Shown one piece after another: positions 32,610 to 44,126 of a DNA stretch of 64,000 nt (positions are counted from its first letter, which is position 1; every line of letters starts with the position of its first letter). A program made the translations under genes and the position numbers. Origin of the DNA: Anisodus tanguticus (Eukaryota > Streptophyta > Magnoliopsida > Solanales > Solanaceae); assembly GCA_034509755.1 (NCBI GenBank), contig CM067559.1, positions 13,994,501 to 14,058,500 of the forward strand, in the 5' to 3' direction. The notes beneath the pieces were generated by a model. The model was not told the origin of the DNA. It saw nothing but the letters and a program-made list of their open reading frames with translations, and searched no databases.

Positions 32610-33586
32610 AATAGTGAGTGGGACCTATATCCTTTCCTACCCACATCCGCTGCTAGTGTCACTCCTTCCACTGTTCTAACAACCATATCTCCCTCAACGT
32701 GGCATAGCAGACTTGGTCATCCGGGTTCTCACGTTTTTTATTCTCTTAGAAACCGCAATTTAATCCAATGTAACAAAGGGAACATGTCTCATAGTTGCTC
32801 ATCTTGTCAGTTAGGGAAACTCGTTAGACTACCATTTACGACTTCTATGAGTACTACTTTCTATCCATTTGATATTATTCACGCTGATTTATAGACATCT
32901 CTTATAACTAGCAACTTAGGTCACAAATTTTATCTGGTAATTTTGGATGATTTCTCTCACTTTCTTTAGGTCTACCCACTCAAACTCAAATCTCAAGTCT
33001 TCTCAAATTTGTTGAGTTTCATACACTGGTCAAAACACAATTTGAAAAAGACATAAAATCGTTTCAATGTAATAATGGTCATGAGTTTAATAATTTCATA
33101 TTTTATAAATTCTGTGCGGATAATGGCATGATCTTTCATTTCTCCTGCCCCTACACCTCCCCTCAAAATGGAAAAGCCGAAAGACTTCTTCAGACCATCA
33201 ATAATATGATTCGTACTCTCTTTTTTTCATACGTCTATCCCCCCTACTTTTTGGGTATATGCGCTAAAAATGGTAGAACACATTCTCAACATTTTACCTA
33301 CCCGTTCAATTCAAAATAGGACACCCATCGAAATTCTCTACCGTCGGATCCCTACCTATGACCATCTTCAAATTTTAGGTTGTCTGTGTTACCCTAATCT
33401 GACATCCACGCCCCCCCCCCCCACAAAAATTGGCACCTAGATCTACCTCGTGCGCCTTCCTAGGCTTCCCGTCAAACCACAGGGGTTACTTGTGCTATGA
33501 GCTCTCCACCGATAAAAGCATAATCTCTCGCCACATCACCTTTGTTGAGTATGTTTTTCCGTTTGACAACATTAAAATATTCTGAG
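32610..33586 (+). pseudogene. Copia-4 integrase remnant
   Basis: HHCC-like text (CQLGKLVRLPF) is at 32790-32840 and core pieces (HADL followed by a stop, LDDFSHFL followed by a stop, SPQNGKAERLL) are at 32880-33190. A run of 12 C at 33411-33422 lies where CYPNLTS-type sequence is expected and probably shifts the frame. Confidence 0.82.
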
Positions 33587-34274
33587 TCACTGATTACCAA
33601 TTTCTCGAAGATTCGGACCCATCACCGCTTGTCCAACAAGCACTTCGTCAGGGTGCTACTATTCCGGTAATGGCAGACGCACCGACTACCGCCACCAGCA
33701 GTCCAGCCACAGTCTCCCCTTCTAGTCATCTCAGGTCTGCCCCCTCTGTTCCGGCGACAACCGACGTACCAGCCACCACAACTCCCCGTCAAACCCAGGT
33801 CAGGGCACTGCCACCTCTCTGTCACTACCGCAAGTCACCGTAACCACGGTCTGCCCGTCATCCAGGTTTACCCCACCACTGACTGCCCCTTCCACCACCG
33901 GCAGTCGGTCAGTTTTCTCTCAGTCTCATTTCACTGATTACCAATTTCTCGAAGATTCGGACCCATCACCGCTTGTCCAACAAGCACTTCGTCAGGCTGC
34001 TACTATTTCGGTAGTGGCAGACGCACCGACTACCGCCACCGGCAGTCTAGCCACAGTCTCCCCTTCTAGTCATCTCAGGTCTGCCCCCTCTGTTCCGGCG
34101 ACAACCGACGTACCAGCCACCACAACTGCCCGTCAAACCCAGGTCAGGGCACTGCCACCTCTTTGTCACTACCGCAAGTCACCGTCACCACGGTCTGCCC
34201 GTCATCCAGGTTTACCCCACCACTGACTGCCCCTGCCATCATCGGCTGTCGGTCAGTTTTCTCTCAGTCTCATT
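33587..34274 (+). repeat. 344-bp tandem duplication in Copia-4
   Basis: The segment starting TCACTGATTACCAATTTC at 33587 is repeated from 33931 (period 344 bp) to about 34274. The copies are almost identical. The unit length is not a multiple of three, so the duplication alone would break the frame. Confidence 0.95.
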
Positions 34275-34678
34275 CCACTGACACACCCACCACTCACCGG
34301 TCGTCTCATGTGTCAACACCACACACCATCGTCGCTTCGATAAATCAACATAGCTTAGATCCAGCGCCCTTCCACTGGTACAGTAACACTCATGACACCC
34401 CAACCACGACATCACCACTACCACCACAATGCCACATGTTACCAGATCCACATTCGAGTCCCGCACCTTCACCACCTCCGACATCCTACGCAACCCAACC
34501 AGTAGCATCACTGCCACCTACCACCACTAGTCACCATTCACAACCCGTCACCTTGCACCCACTACCAGTCCCGTCCATCGACACAGTCCCATTTCCGACA
34601 CCAAACCAATACGCAGAATCGAACCCATGCCGTTACCCAATACCCAGCAGACCTACCCTACCCATCCCTACCCCCTCG

Positions 34679-35396
34679 TACCATATAGAAACCCATGCCC
34701 AACACGAGATTTTCAAACCAAAAGTCCAATTTAACCTATCCACACAAACCATATCCCCTATTCCCAAAAGTCTAAAATTCGCCAAAATGGATCCGAATTG
34801 GAATGCGGCCATGTGTGGGGGAGTTTAATGCTATAACAAAACAGCGTACTTGGGATTTGGTTCCTTGACCGGAGGGGGTGAATGTGATCCGTTGCATGTG
34901 GCTTTTTCGTCACAAGTACAGGGATAGTGCTGACTTAGAGAGATATAAGGCAAGGCTTGTGGAAAATGGTACTAATCAACAGGAGTGTATTGATTGTGGT
35001 GAGACATTTAGTCCGGTTGTTAAACATGCCACCATTCGCACAGTTCTGAGCATCGCTATGAGAAAGCATTGGCCGAATCATCAACTTGATGTGAAAAATG
35101 CTTTTCTCCATGGGAATTTAAAAGAAATTGTCTACATGCACAAGCCGCCCGGTTTTGTCCATCCAGCAGCCCCTCAGTATGTATGTCGTCTCTGTAAGTC
35201 TCTTTATGGTTTAAAACAGGCCCCTCGAGTGTGGTATGATCGCTTTGCACAGTTCATTATGCACATTGGGTTTACATGCAGCAAGTGTGATAATTCTCTA
35301 TTTACTTTCCATAGAGGAAGTAACACTGCTTATTTATTGTTATATGTGGATGATATTGTTCTTACTGCTTCTTTCGATGTGTTGAAAATGAGATAA
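34679..35396 (+). pseudogene. Copia-4 reverse transcriptase
   Basis: After DPNWNAAMCGG a frame break leads to the main RT frame at 34878. Motifs: LDVKNAFLHGNLKEIVYM, KSLYGLKQAPRVWY and LLYVDDIVLTASFD with catalytic YVDD. The frame stops after DVLKMR by a one-base change near 35390. Confidence 0.88.
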
Positions 35397-35399
35397 TTG

Positions 35400-36276
35400 C
35401 ACTTCTCAAATCCGAATTTGCTATGAGTGACTTGGGGAAGTTGAGCTATTTTTTGGGGATTTCGGTGACCAGATCTGCAGATACTATGTTTCTTTGTCAG
35501 CGTAAGTATGTAGAGAAGATTGTGTAGAGGGCTAAAATGGTCAATTGCAAGATCATGTCTACTCCAGTTGACTCTAAATCAAAGCTTAGTGCTTTGGATG
35601 GTCATCCAATATCAAATCCCACTCTATACAGGAGTCTTGCTGGAGCACTACAATACCTTACTTTCACCAGACATGATATTATGTATGATGTTCAGCATGT
35701 ATGCTTATTCATGCATGCCCTAGGGAGCCTCATTTTACTGCCCTCAAATGTATCATTCGATATGTTAAGGGCACACTTGATTATGGATTGCATCTCTACC
35801 CCTCAGCACCGACCAGGTTGTTATCATATACGGATGTTGATTGGGCAGGTTGTCCGAACACACGACGATCCACCTCAGGCTATTGTGTGTTCTTAGGGGA
35901 TAACCTCATTTCTAGGTCAGCTAAGAGACAAGCCACATTATCATGTTCGAGTGCAGAAGCAGAATACATAGGTGTTGCTAATGTTGTTGCTGAGATCTGC
36001 TGGCTCCGAAACCTTCTTTTGGAGCTTCAGTGTCCTTTCCGTAAGGCGTATTTGGTCTATTGTGATAACATATCCGCTATATATCTATCTCATAATCCAG
36101 TTTAGCATCAACGAACCAAGCACATTGAGATGGACATCTACTTTGTTCGTGAGAAGGTTGCTCTCGGTCATGTCATGGTATTGCATGTGCCTTCTTCATA
36201 TCAGTATGCGGATATATTCACAAGGGGCCTTCATAGACAACTCTTCCTAGACTTCAGATCTAGTCTTAACGTCTGA
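35400..36276 (+). pseudogene. Copia-4 connection and RNase H
   Basis: Connection text (SDLGKLSYFLGI) is followed by RNase H blocks TDVDWAGCPNTRRSTSGY, SSAEAEYIG and CDNISAIYLSHNPV. A TAG at 36103-36105 replaces glutamine before HQRTKHIEMD. The domain ends ADIFTRGLHRQLF before the polypurine tract. Confidence 0.85.
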
Positions 36277-36301
36277 CCTCCTCCCGCTCCGACTGAGGGG
36301 A

Positions 36302-36461
36302 TGTATTAGCAAGTGTACCATGTTTATATTTACCATATTTAGTGTTATGTAATTATGGTAGAATTATGATCCCTTGTTGTATAAGGACTCCACATTGTAC
36401 ACCTATATATATTTTGTATTAATGAGAAAGACTCCCCAAAAAAAATTAATACAATTCTAGA
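36302..36461 (+). repeat. Copia-4 3' LTR
   Basis: 160 bp, TGTATTAGCAAG...TTCTAGA, followed by the target duplication GAAAT. Confidence 0.93.
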
Positions 36462-36619
36462 GAAATGATATTTCTGTCAAACAAAATTTCCAACATTAAC
36501 TTACTATTTTCCTCTACTACACTTCAATATATAAAATACAAGTCAAAGTACTCATTCAAAAAAACTTCCCACCAAACTCCATCATATAAAATAAGAAAGA
36601 GTAAGTATTACATTTTATA

Positions 36620-36622
<3 letters not shown>

Positions 36623-36652
<30 letters not shown>
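36623..36652. repeat. (AT)n microsatellite
   Basis: About 14 AT units followed by (GTAT)n. Confidence 0.95.
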
Positions 36653-36659
<7 letters not shown>

Positions 36660-36661
<2 letters not shown>

Positions 36662-37044
36662 GCGGCTTCCGTTTTACTCTTGTAATAGTACAAGTTTCAA
36701 CTTTTTATTTTATACTTTCGAATACGCTCTTAATAATACTTTCAAGTCAAAGTAAGATGGAGTAGTTGCCATAACTTTCTAATAAAAAGATATTTTATGG
36801 CTTACTGGTGTTTGTTTTACTCTGTTCATGCTTATTGTATGCTTATTGCTGTGATCATTTCATAGTAAATTCTTTACAATGAGAAATAGTTTTGTATGGT
36901 TGTACGGATAACATGAGTCTCTTGGTCTCAACTTATTTTATACCTTTCGAATTTTGAGATTCAAATAAGTTTTTTTTTATCGCAATTTTTCATGTCTTTT
37001 AAATAATTTTGATCATCAATATTATGAATTATTATAATAATTTG
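36660..37044. other. Intergenic, no gene seen
   Basis: AT-rich sequence between Copia-4 and a MITE. No supported feature. Confidence 0.5.
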
Positions 37045-37046
37045 TA

Positions 37047-37422
37047 CTCCCTCCGTCCCAATTTATGTGATATTTTTCGCTTTCGAGAGTTAAGTTGACT
37101 AATGTTTGAAGCTAAATTGAATTAGGTTAACTCAATATTTTAAGATTAAATTTTATATATTTGAAAACTTCATGAAAATACTGTAAGTTGCAACTTTTCT
37201 CATATAAATTTGGTGAAAAAAATACATGTTAAAATATTGATCAAAGTTTATGAAGTTTGAATCTAAAAAAATAAAAAGTATCGCATAAATTGAAACATAG
37301 GGAATACATAATTTTCAAATATATAAATTTTTTATTTATAAAATTCTAAAGATTTCATGGTCAATATTTTAGGTCTAACTTTCGAAATTCGAAAGATGCT
37401 ATACAAATTGGGACGGAGGGAG
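37047..37422. mobile_element. Stowaway MITE, 376 bp
   Basis: Perfect terminal inverted repeats CTCCCTCCGTCCCAATTT and its complement, flanked by TA on both sides (37045-37046 and 37423-37424). This is the hallmark of a Tc1/mariner-related Stowaway element. No transposase is encoded. It lies about 1.1 kb upstream of the FMO1-type gene. Confidence 0.97.
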
Positions 37423-37424
37423 TA

Positions 37425-37917
37425 ATGTATTTCTATAATTCCACAAAAAGTATGATAGATCAATTACTGAATTAGGCAGCAAACTTGATCTCCCGACCGG
37501 CTGTGGAATTCTCCGAAAGTCAGATGCTAAATTAAAGGGACGAAAGAGGCAATGAAGTTTAACAGATACACATTTTAGAATTAAGCAGATTCAAGCATTT
37601 GATTTAATGAAATTTCCATTTCATAACTAACAAACTTCCCATAACAACGATACTAGTAATATAACACAATAAACTTTAGCCAAGGAGGCAAAGGTCAACG
37701 ATATCTTAAAATATGTTAGGAGTACTTAGCTTATTAAACACTAACTTTACATTTAGTATAAATTAATGAGATTAAGTTATATTTATACAATCAATTCACT
37801 TTTACATGTTGTACAGCAGGTACCTATTTTATATTCAACTTTACAAAATCTCATATTTTAAAGAGGATACCTGTAAATATTATTTAGGTAATCGACCAGT
37901 ATAAAAATTCTTTACAC
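37425..37917. other. Intergenic, no gene seen
   Basis: AT-rich upstream region of the FMO1-type gene. No supported feature. Confidence 0.45.
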
Positions 37918-37920
37918 TAG

Positions 37921-38258
37921 GGGTCGTTTGGTAGTTGGTTAGAGTTATGCATGTATTAGTAATACAGAGATTAGTTATGAGCGAATTTATTTATTATTTT
38001 ATACAGAGATTAGTTATGCAGGATTTAGTTATTCATGTATTTATTATTTCATCTTCTATCCTACATAAAATAATACATAGATTCTCTCATAATTTATATA
38101 TGTATTAGTTATGTGAGATTCTAAATTGAAAATAATCAAACACCGTATTCATTTTATACATGAATAACATACCTCCTAACCAGCTAACAAACATGGTATT
38201 ACTTATGCAGAATTTAATATCTGCATAACTTTCCTCCAAACTAGCTACCAAATGATAA
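37921..38258. mobile_element. MITE with GTTTGGTAG termini
   Basis: Left end GGGTCGTTTGGTAGTTGG and right end CTAGCTACCAAATGATA pair imperfectly. Interior copies of GATTAGTTATGCA and its inverse repeat several times. The pattern fits a common hAT-like plant MITE. It ends about 140 bp before the TATA box of the downstream gene. Confidence 0.6.
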
Positions 38259-38333
38259 TGGTATATAACTTAATTAATTAACTATACGTAGCTAACATGA
38301 AGATTGTTTTGGATTCCTTCTCACAAGTCTAAT

Positions 38334-38409
38334 CACGTGCCTTCAAGCAATGACCTCTTTTTTTCTCACTTCATTTCACATCTCATCTCATGCAAACTCC
38401 TATATATAC
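38334..38409 (+). promoter_or_regulatory. Core promoter of the FMO1-type gene
   Basis: A TATA box TATATATAC at 38401-38409 lies 111 bp before the ATG, giving a likely start near 38435. A perfect G-box CACGTG lies at 38334-38339. Both positions are normal for a plant promoter; G-boxes are bound by bZIP or bHLH factors. Confidence 0.6.
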
Positions 38410-38519
38410 CACCTTAAACCATCACTTCCAAACCACCCCATTTCTCTCTATAACTACTGAGTGAATAGAGCCTTGAGTAATATTACTTATACACTTCCAA
38501 GTTCTACTTTAATTGTCTA

Positions 38520-41389
38520 ATGGCTGTTATCCGTTCAAAAATCGGAATAATTGGTGGTGGAATAAGCGGCATAGCAGCCGCTAAACAGCTAGCCAAATAC
38601 GAGCCAATTGTGTTCGAGGCCACGAACTGTATAGGAGGGGTGTGGCAGCACTGTTCTTATAGGTCCACTAAGTTACAGACCCCTCGATGTGACTATGAGT
38701 TCTCTGATTTTCCATGGACTCAGAGGGATAATACAAGTTTCCCTACTTATCAGGAAATACTGGACTACTTGGATTCCTATGCTCAACACTTTGATGTGTT
38801 GAAATTTGTGAAGTTCAACTCTAAGGTGGTGGAAATCAAGTTTGTGGGTGATCGAGAAATGAATTATTTTGGTGCATATGGAAGTTTGTTGACTGGCAAT
38901 CCTGTCTGGGAAGTTGCTGTTCAAACCAGTCAATCTGAAACCCTACAGGTTCTTCTTAAATTCTCTTCATTAACATAAATTTAAAGTATCGTAAAACTTC
39001 GTTTTTTCTTTAGTTATCGTATGTTATGAGTAGGTTCCTTTCATTAAATTCTGATCGTGAATTCGGACATAGAATCCTTAAATCTTTTATAACAAAATTT
39101 GCATATTTGAAAACTATATAAAGAAGTATTATAAATCACAATAATTAATATTTAAAAGGTATAGGAAAAAGCTATGATGAAAGAAAAATTTATTTGACTC
39201 TTGAAATTCGAAAGTTGCCCTACATTGATTTTTTGTTAGGTTTCTAATTTTTTAATACGGTGATCAAATTCTTATATTATATTAAGAGGAAAAAAGGCAT
39301 TATCTACGCATTTCTTGTACTTACCAAGATATCAGAATCAACATTTCATGTTTTATTTCTTTCAGTGGTATGCTTTCGAGTTTTTGGTGATGTGCACTGG
39401 AAAATACGGAGATATCCCAAATATACCAAATTTCCCACAGAAAAAAGGACCAGAAGTGTTCAAGGGTCAAGTTCTACATACGCTTGATTACTCTAAACTT
39501 GACCAAGAAGCCTCTACCAGACTTGTAAAAGGGAAGAAAGTTGCGGTTGTGGGATATAAAAAATCAGCCATTGATCTTGCTGTTGAATGTGCTGAAGCAA
39601 ATCAAGGTAAATTGTGTACCTCAAAGAATATTTAATTATCTTGTAAGTGTTAAATAGTTTATGATATATACAAAATGAGATTGTTGAATGATTTATGTAT
39701 AGTTGTATACTTGGTAATTTCAGTATTTAAAATTTGAATTTCAGTATAATTTTAAATGTAAACGAATAGTCATGAAATGATGGAAGGAAAGAAGGACATG
39801 GTTGTTGACATGAACAGCAAAAGTACTATTCTTTTAGAAAATTGCAAGTGCACAACATGTTAGTGAAAAAGCTAGCTGTTCCCATTGTCATCATATGAAT
39901 TGATTAATCAACTCCAACATACTCATGTTTGTCCACGTAAGCCTCAACTTTACAATTATATTTGTTTTCTTCTGAAGATGTCACCAAAAAAGGGACCAGA
40001 ATAAGGAAAAAAACACTTGGAAATTTTTCTAAAATGTCAAAAACACCTTTTCGATTTTTCAAGTCTCATGCTTTGACCTCAGGACACCATCACAGATATA
40101 TTTTTCTTTCAAAGCCACACGCATTAAATATAGAATTTTCTCAGTACTTTGACCTAAGAAAAAGTGCTCAAGGTACTGTATGATCACAAGAATTGAAGAC
40201 AAGAAATAATTCACATTCTTTGTTTGTAACTGCTTGTAGGACCTGAAGGGCAACCCTGTACAATGGTAGTAAGGACTTTGCATTGGACAGTTCCACACTA
40301 CTCTATTTGGGGTTTGCCATTTTACTTGTTCTATTCAACTAGATCTTCTCAATTTCTCCATGAAAGACCCAATCAAGGCCTGCTCAGGTCCATGCTTTGC
40401 CACATGCTTTCTCCCATGGTGAGCCCGATTCGTTTTCTTTTTTCTTTTTTCGTTTGGCTAGTGCTTCATCGGTTATAATGATTATGCTATGATATGAACT
40501 TAAATGAAAGAAATGAGAATTCATATAGCCGACCTCAATTTGTTTGGGACTGACGTAGTTGTTGTTGTTGGCTAGTGCATCATTTGGCATTTGACTAACA
40601 AAAGTTGGTTGATTGTTACAGAGAAGAGCAGCTTCGAAGTCAATCGAGTCATATTTGGAATGGAAACTTCCACTAGAAAAGTATGGACTGAAACCGGAAC
40701 ACCCCTTTGAGGAAGATTATGCATCATGTCAGATGGCTATCTTGCCGGAAAATTTCTTCTCCGAGGCTGATAAGGGTAAGATCTTGTTCAAAAGAACATC
40801 AAAGTGGTGGTTCTGGGAAGGAGGAGTTGAATTCGATGACAACACCAAGTTGGAAGCTGATGTTGTCATACTTGCAACTGGTTTTAATGGGAAGAAAAAG
40901 CTCAAAGCCATATTACCAGATCCTTTTCGCAGTCTGGTAGAGTTCCCCTCAGGCATGATACCCTTGTACAGGTAAATTTGGCACTCTCTTAATGAAACAT
41001 TTCTATTTAATTGATCGTGCATATACTAAAACGTCTTCATTGACAGGGGTACAATCCATCCGTTGATTCCAAATATGGCTTTCGTGGGTTACCTTGAAAG
41101 TGTTTCAAACTTGCATTCAGCTGAGATACGTTGCATATGGCTATCACGACTTGTAGATGATCTATTTAAGCTTCCATCTGTTGAGAAAATGCTTGAACAG
41201 ATAACACAAGAGATGGAGATTATGAAGAGGACAACAAGATTCTACAAGAGAAATTGCATTTCCACTTTCAGTATCAACCATAGTGATGAAATCTGCAAAG
41301 AGATGGGATGGCAATTTTGGAGGAAGACCAACTGGTTGGCTGAAGCCTTTAGCCCCTACAACAGCCAAGATTATGCTGATGCAAAGTAG
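38520..41389 (+). CDS. FMO1-type flavin-containing monooxygenase, 5 exons, 513 aa
   Basis: Exons: 38520-38948, 39366-39606, 40240-40418, 40622-40971, 41047-41389; all four introns are GT...AG and the phases join exactly (1542 nt). Motifs: FAD site GGGISG (residues 12-17), FMO signature FKGQVLHTLDY (175-185), NADPH site VVGYKKSA (204-211) and LATGF (367-371). The NADPH motif has Lys-Lys in place of the second glycine, as I recall for plant FMO1 proteins. Length matches Arabidopsis FMO1 (about 530 aa), and blocks such as WKLPLEKYGLKP and LIPNM.FVGY also match. FMO1 N-hydroxylates pipecolic acid to make a mobile immune signal; whether this paralogue does the same is inference. It converges on PRXQ, 515 bp between stops. 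Confidence 0.93.
40528..40571 (+). mobile_element. SINE 3' tail inside FMO intron 3
   Basis: The text CCTCAATTTGTTTGGGACTG followed by GTAG and (TTG)n is the 3' end of a Solanaceae SINE. Only about 44 bp remain. The opposite-strand relative is at 8758-8862. Confidence 0.65.
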
Positions 41390-41465
41390 CTTCATTTGAA
41401 AGTTTTCCTACTTAATTAGCTTGTTACACCTACTGCTTATGTAGTATATTTATCTGATCATAAGG

Positions 41466-41568
41466 AATAAACATCACATGTATGATAGGTCGAGCGAAAG
41501 TATCCAGAAATGCATAATACCTCGGCTTATGACTAAAGCTTCTGTTTTTTATCAGTAAAAGGAATAAA
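41466..41568 (+). terminator. Probable polyadenylation signals of the FMO1-type gene
   Basis: AATAAA at 41466-41471, 77 bp after the stop codon, and a second AATAAA at 41563-41568. Either would be a normal plant polyadenylation signal. Confidence 0.45.
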
Positions 41569-41904
41569 GGTTAATGTTTCAAGATCATGATGTGTGACTC
41601 CATTCTCATTTGCAATTTACTATATGATCCACCACTGTCGGGGCCAAGTTAAAGCAATTGAAGAAAATTCTCCATTAAAGGCCCATATACAAACTGATCT
41701 CTCATGGGAGACCTGAGTTCAACATTCTACGTCATAAATTGTAGCATGACTCTAAACTAACAGCTCCGTTGACATGTATCGAATAAAAGTTGTTGTACAG
41801 CCTATCAGATCACATACAATTGGCACACACTAGTGGCAGCAAAAGTACAAGAAATTTATGGGCTAGAGGCAGGAAAAGAATGTAGAAAGGAAAACCTTTG
41901 ATAT

Positions 41905-44126
41905 TTAAAGACTTTGAAGTAACTTCAATGTCTCATCAATATGCTTTTCAGGTTGGAACTGGTTGTTATATATGAGTTGAACCACTCCATTCTTGTCAAG
42001 CACATAAGTCTGTCTTCCAGGCAATGTACCAAAAAGGTCTCCTGGGATTCCCCACTCTTTCCTGACTTTGTTCCCTTCATCACACAACAAGGTAAATGGG
42101 AGTCTATACTTTTTTGCAAAGGCCTGCAGAATCAAACACCTCGGTTATCCTCAAAAGAGCTATATACAGCCTAAATCTAGAGGACATTAATCAAAGGTGA
42201 CGGAAATATCTGTGATAACAGAAAAACACAAATAAAAAAGTTCTGAACACAGGATAACTTGGAGCATATCCTTGACATGAGAAGAAACGAAACGTTCGTT
42301 TTGACTCTACTTTGTCAGAAATCCTAACAGATGCTCCTTGAAAGATTTTTACCATGTTTAATCACCCATAGGATCCACATAACTTAAAAGGGACAGTTAG
42401 ACTCTTACTTTCCTTCTTTTATTTCTTTTTCATCTGGCAATGCATACGTTATGCTAGAGTTCCCTAATAACATTGTATCTCAACCCTGTGACACTAAACC
42501 ACCAGATTGTTTACCAGTTGACTAATCCAAGAACATCTAAACGTTACTTTTAATTATTCGTATATGTACTTTTTTTTAACAAAAAAGTACTGAATTTGGT
42601 TTAGGAGAACTAGCACACTCCAATTAACCGATAACCTCTAATAGAAAAAGAGTTCCAGACAACAGAATATTTAACTCATCGAGCAAGTAAGTCTGTAATA
42701 CCTTGTGGGACGCAGGATCATCACCACTGATCCCAACAACTTCAGCCCCTGCTTTCTTGAATTTTTCGTAAGAGTCCCTGAAGGCACATGCCTGCAGACA
42801 GTTTTCACATATTGGTTAGCAGTGCACCAAAGTAACTTTTGAAGATCATTGCTACGAAGTTGTGAAACCGAAAATAATAGTTCAATGTAAATCTATCAAC
42901 TACTCACGAATTTGTTGCCGTAACTTGACAAGTTCAATTTTCAACAACTATAATCTAGAAAAGCAATTTAATCCCGGTCTAAAAAGCTATAAATGAGAAG
43001 GATGAAGCAATTCTCCGGGGATTTCCGGACAATGATGCAAACAGTAAGTCTATCTTGTTACTTCTAAGAGGAAGTGCCACCAAAGCTGTTAAAAGGAAAC
43101 TCGTCTCATACACTAACCTTTGAAGATATTTAGGCACATAACGCCATTGTTCATATAATTCATCAATATCCATGTTTGGCTTCTACTTAAAATCAACATC
43201 TCATGACAATATCCTTTCGAGGGTTGCAATAATTAATTTCTATTAGTAGGTTTTAGACAAGAGACGTCTGAATAAACATTCCAGAAAAGATATTTCACTA
43301 AAATGCAGTGAGACAGAGGACCTAATGTATTGACAAGCTACAAATAGGTCATAATTGGAAGGTCATCTAACATAGGACCTTACAATCCAAGTACTTTATC
43401 CTATCTAGTACGAGCCAAGCGAAACTAAAAAAAAAAATCAAAATTAACTATGAACTTCATGCTAATCCGTCGCTAAATTGTTCGTAGCTAACAAACATTT
43501 TTGATAATCCATCGCTAAATAGGATTAGCAACAGAGTTTGTTGTTTAGCTACAGAATTTATCAGTTAATTCTTGTTTTTAGTAGTAATTCATATTATCAT
43601 TAACAACTTGTTTTAAATCTTTTCTCCATAAATATGAAACAGAACCAAAAGGAATCACTGGAAAATTGAAGTGTGATTACCTGTTTGGTGCAACCAGGAG
43701 TTTCATCAGCAGGATAGAAATAAACCACAACTGGTTTGCCTTTAAACTTGGAGAGGCTCACATTTTTACCATCTTGATCTTTCAATGTGAATGGTGGAGG
43801 TGCTGAACCTTTATTCACCTACAAACATCAAACAAATTCATCCAAGAAATCAAGAAAAACCAATAAAATGGAAGAGCTAAGAGAAAGTAACAATGCAATG
43901 CAATGAAATTTACCTTAGCAACAATGGAAGTTCTAGTAGGAGAAGAAGAAGAAGAAGAAGAAGGGGTTGAAAAAGAAGGTAAATGAATGACTTTAAGACC
44001 ATAAAGCTGAGATTGTGATGATTTGGAGACAATGGTGAGGTTGTGGGAGTTGAGGTTTTTTGGGGTTTGAGCATATTGGAGCAGAGAAGGAAGACTGTGC
44101 TTTACAGATACGGATAGAGAAGCCAT
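41905..44126 (-). CDS. PRXQ: Peroxiredoxin Q, chloroplastic, 4 exons, 219 aa
   Basis: Minus-strand exons: 44126-43914, 43818-43681, 42791-42702, 42123-41905; introns are GT...AG and the 660 nt join in frame. Residues 1 to about 66 form a Ser/Thr-rich transit peptide (SFSTPSSSSSSSPTRTS). The mature part starts near VNKGSAPPPFTLKDQDG. The peroxidatic cysteine C114 lies in DETPGCTKQ and the resolving cysteine C119 in ACAFRDSY, the CxxxxC spacing of PrxQ/BCP proteins, which reduce hydroperoxides using thioredoxin in plastids. The ending GRQTYVLDKNGVVQLIYNNQF is typical. Length is normal. It looks functional. It is divergent from the TMK pseudogene array by 1.5 kb and convergent with the FMO gene. 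Confidence 0.95.
43440..43640. repeat. MITE end plus TMK-spacer match inside PRXQ intron 2
   Basis: AATCCGTCGCTAAAT and ATCCATCGCTAAATAGG at 43467-43520 look like the end of a common plant MITE, ending GTAGCTACAGAATTTATC-like. The following AACTTGTTTTAAATC (43605-43619), TTCTCCATAAAT and AGAACCAAAA match the lower flank of TMK copy A (45620-45690), including a similar MITE-like lead-in at 45570-45600. Confidence 0.6.

Larger units (their letters stand above)
31360..36461 (+). mobile_element. Copia-4: complete-length, gag-less Ty1/copia element
   Basis: A 5.1-kb element with short LTRs at 31360-31517 and 36302-36461 and a 5-bp target duplication GAAAT (31355-31359 and 36462-36466). The left LTR has lost its first two bases (TG). 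Primer site CGATATCAAGAG and polypurine tract GACTGAGGGGA are present. Coding order is protease, integrase, RT, RNase H, with no gag. The reading frames are broken by stops, frameshifts and a 344-bp tandem duplication between integrase and RT. Confidence 0.93.

Noticed and set aside
18690..36300. RT fragments considered as endogenous pararetrovirus
   Set aside because: Copia order (integrase before RT), LTRs and 5-bp target duplications identify retrotransposons; no movement or coat protein is seen.
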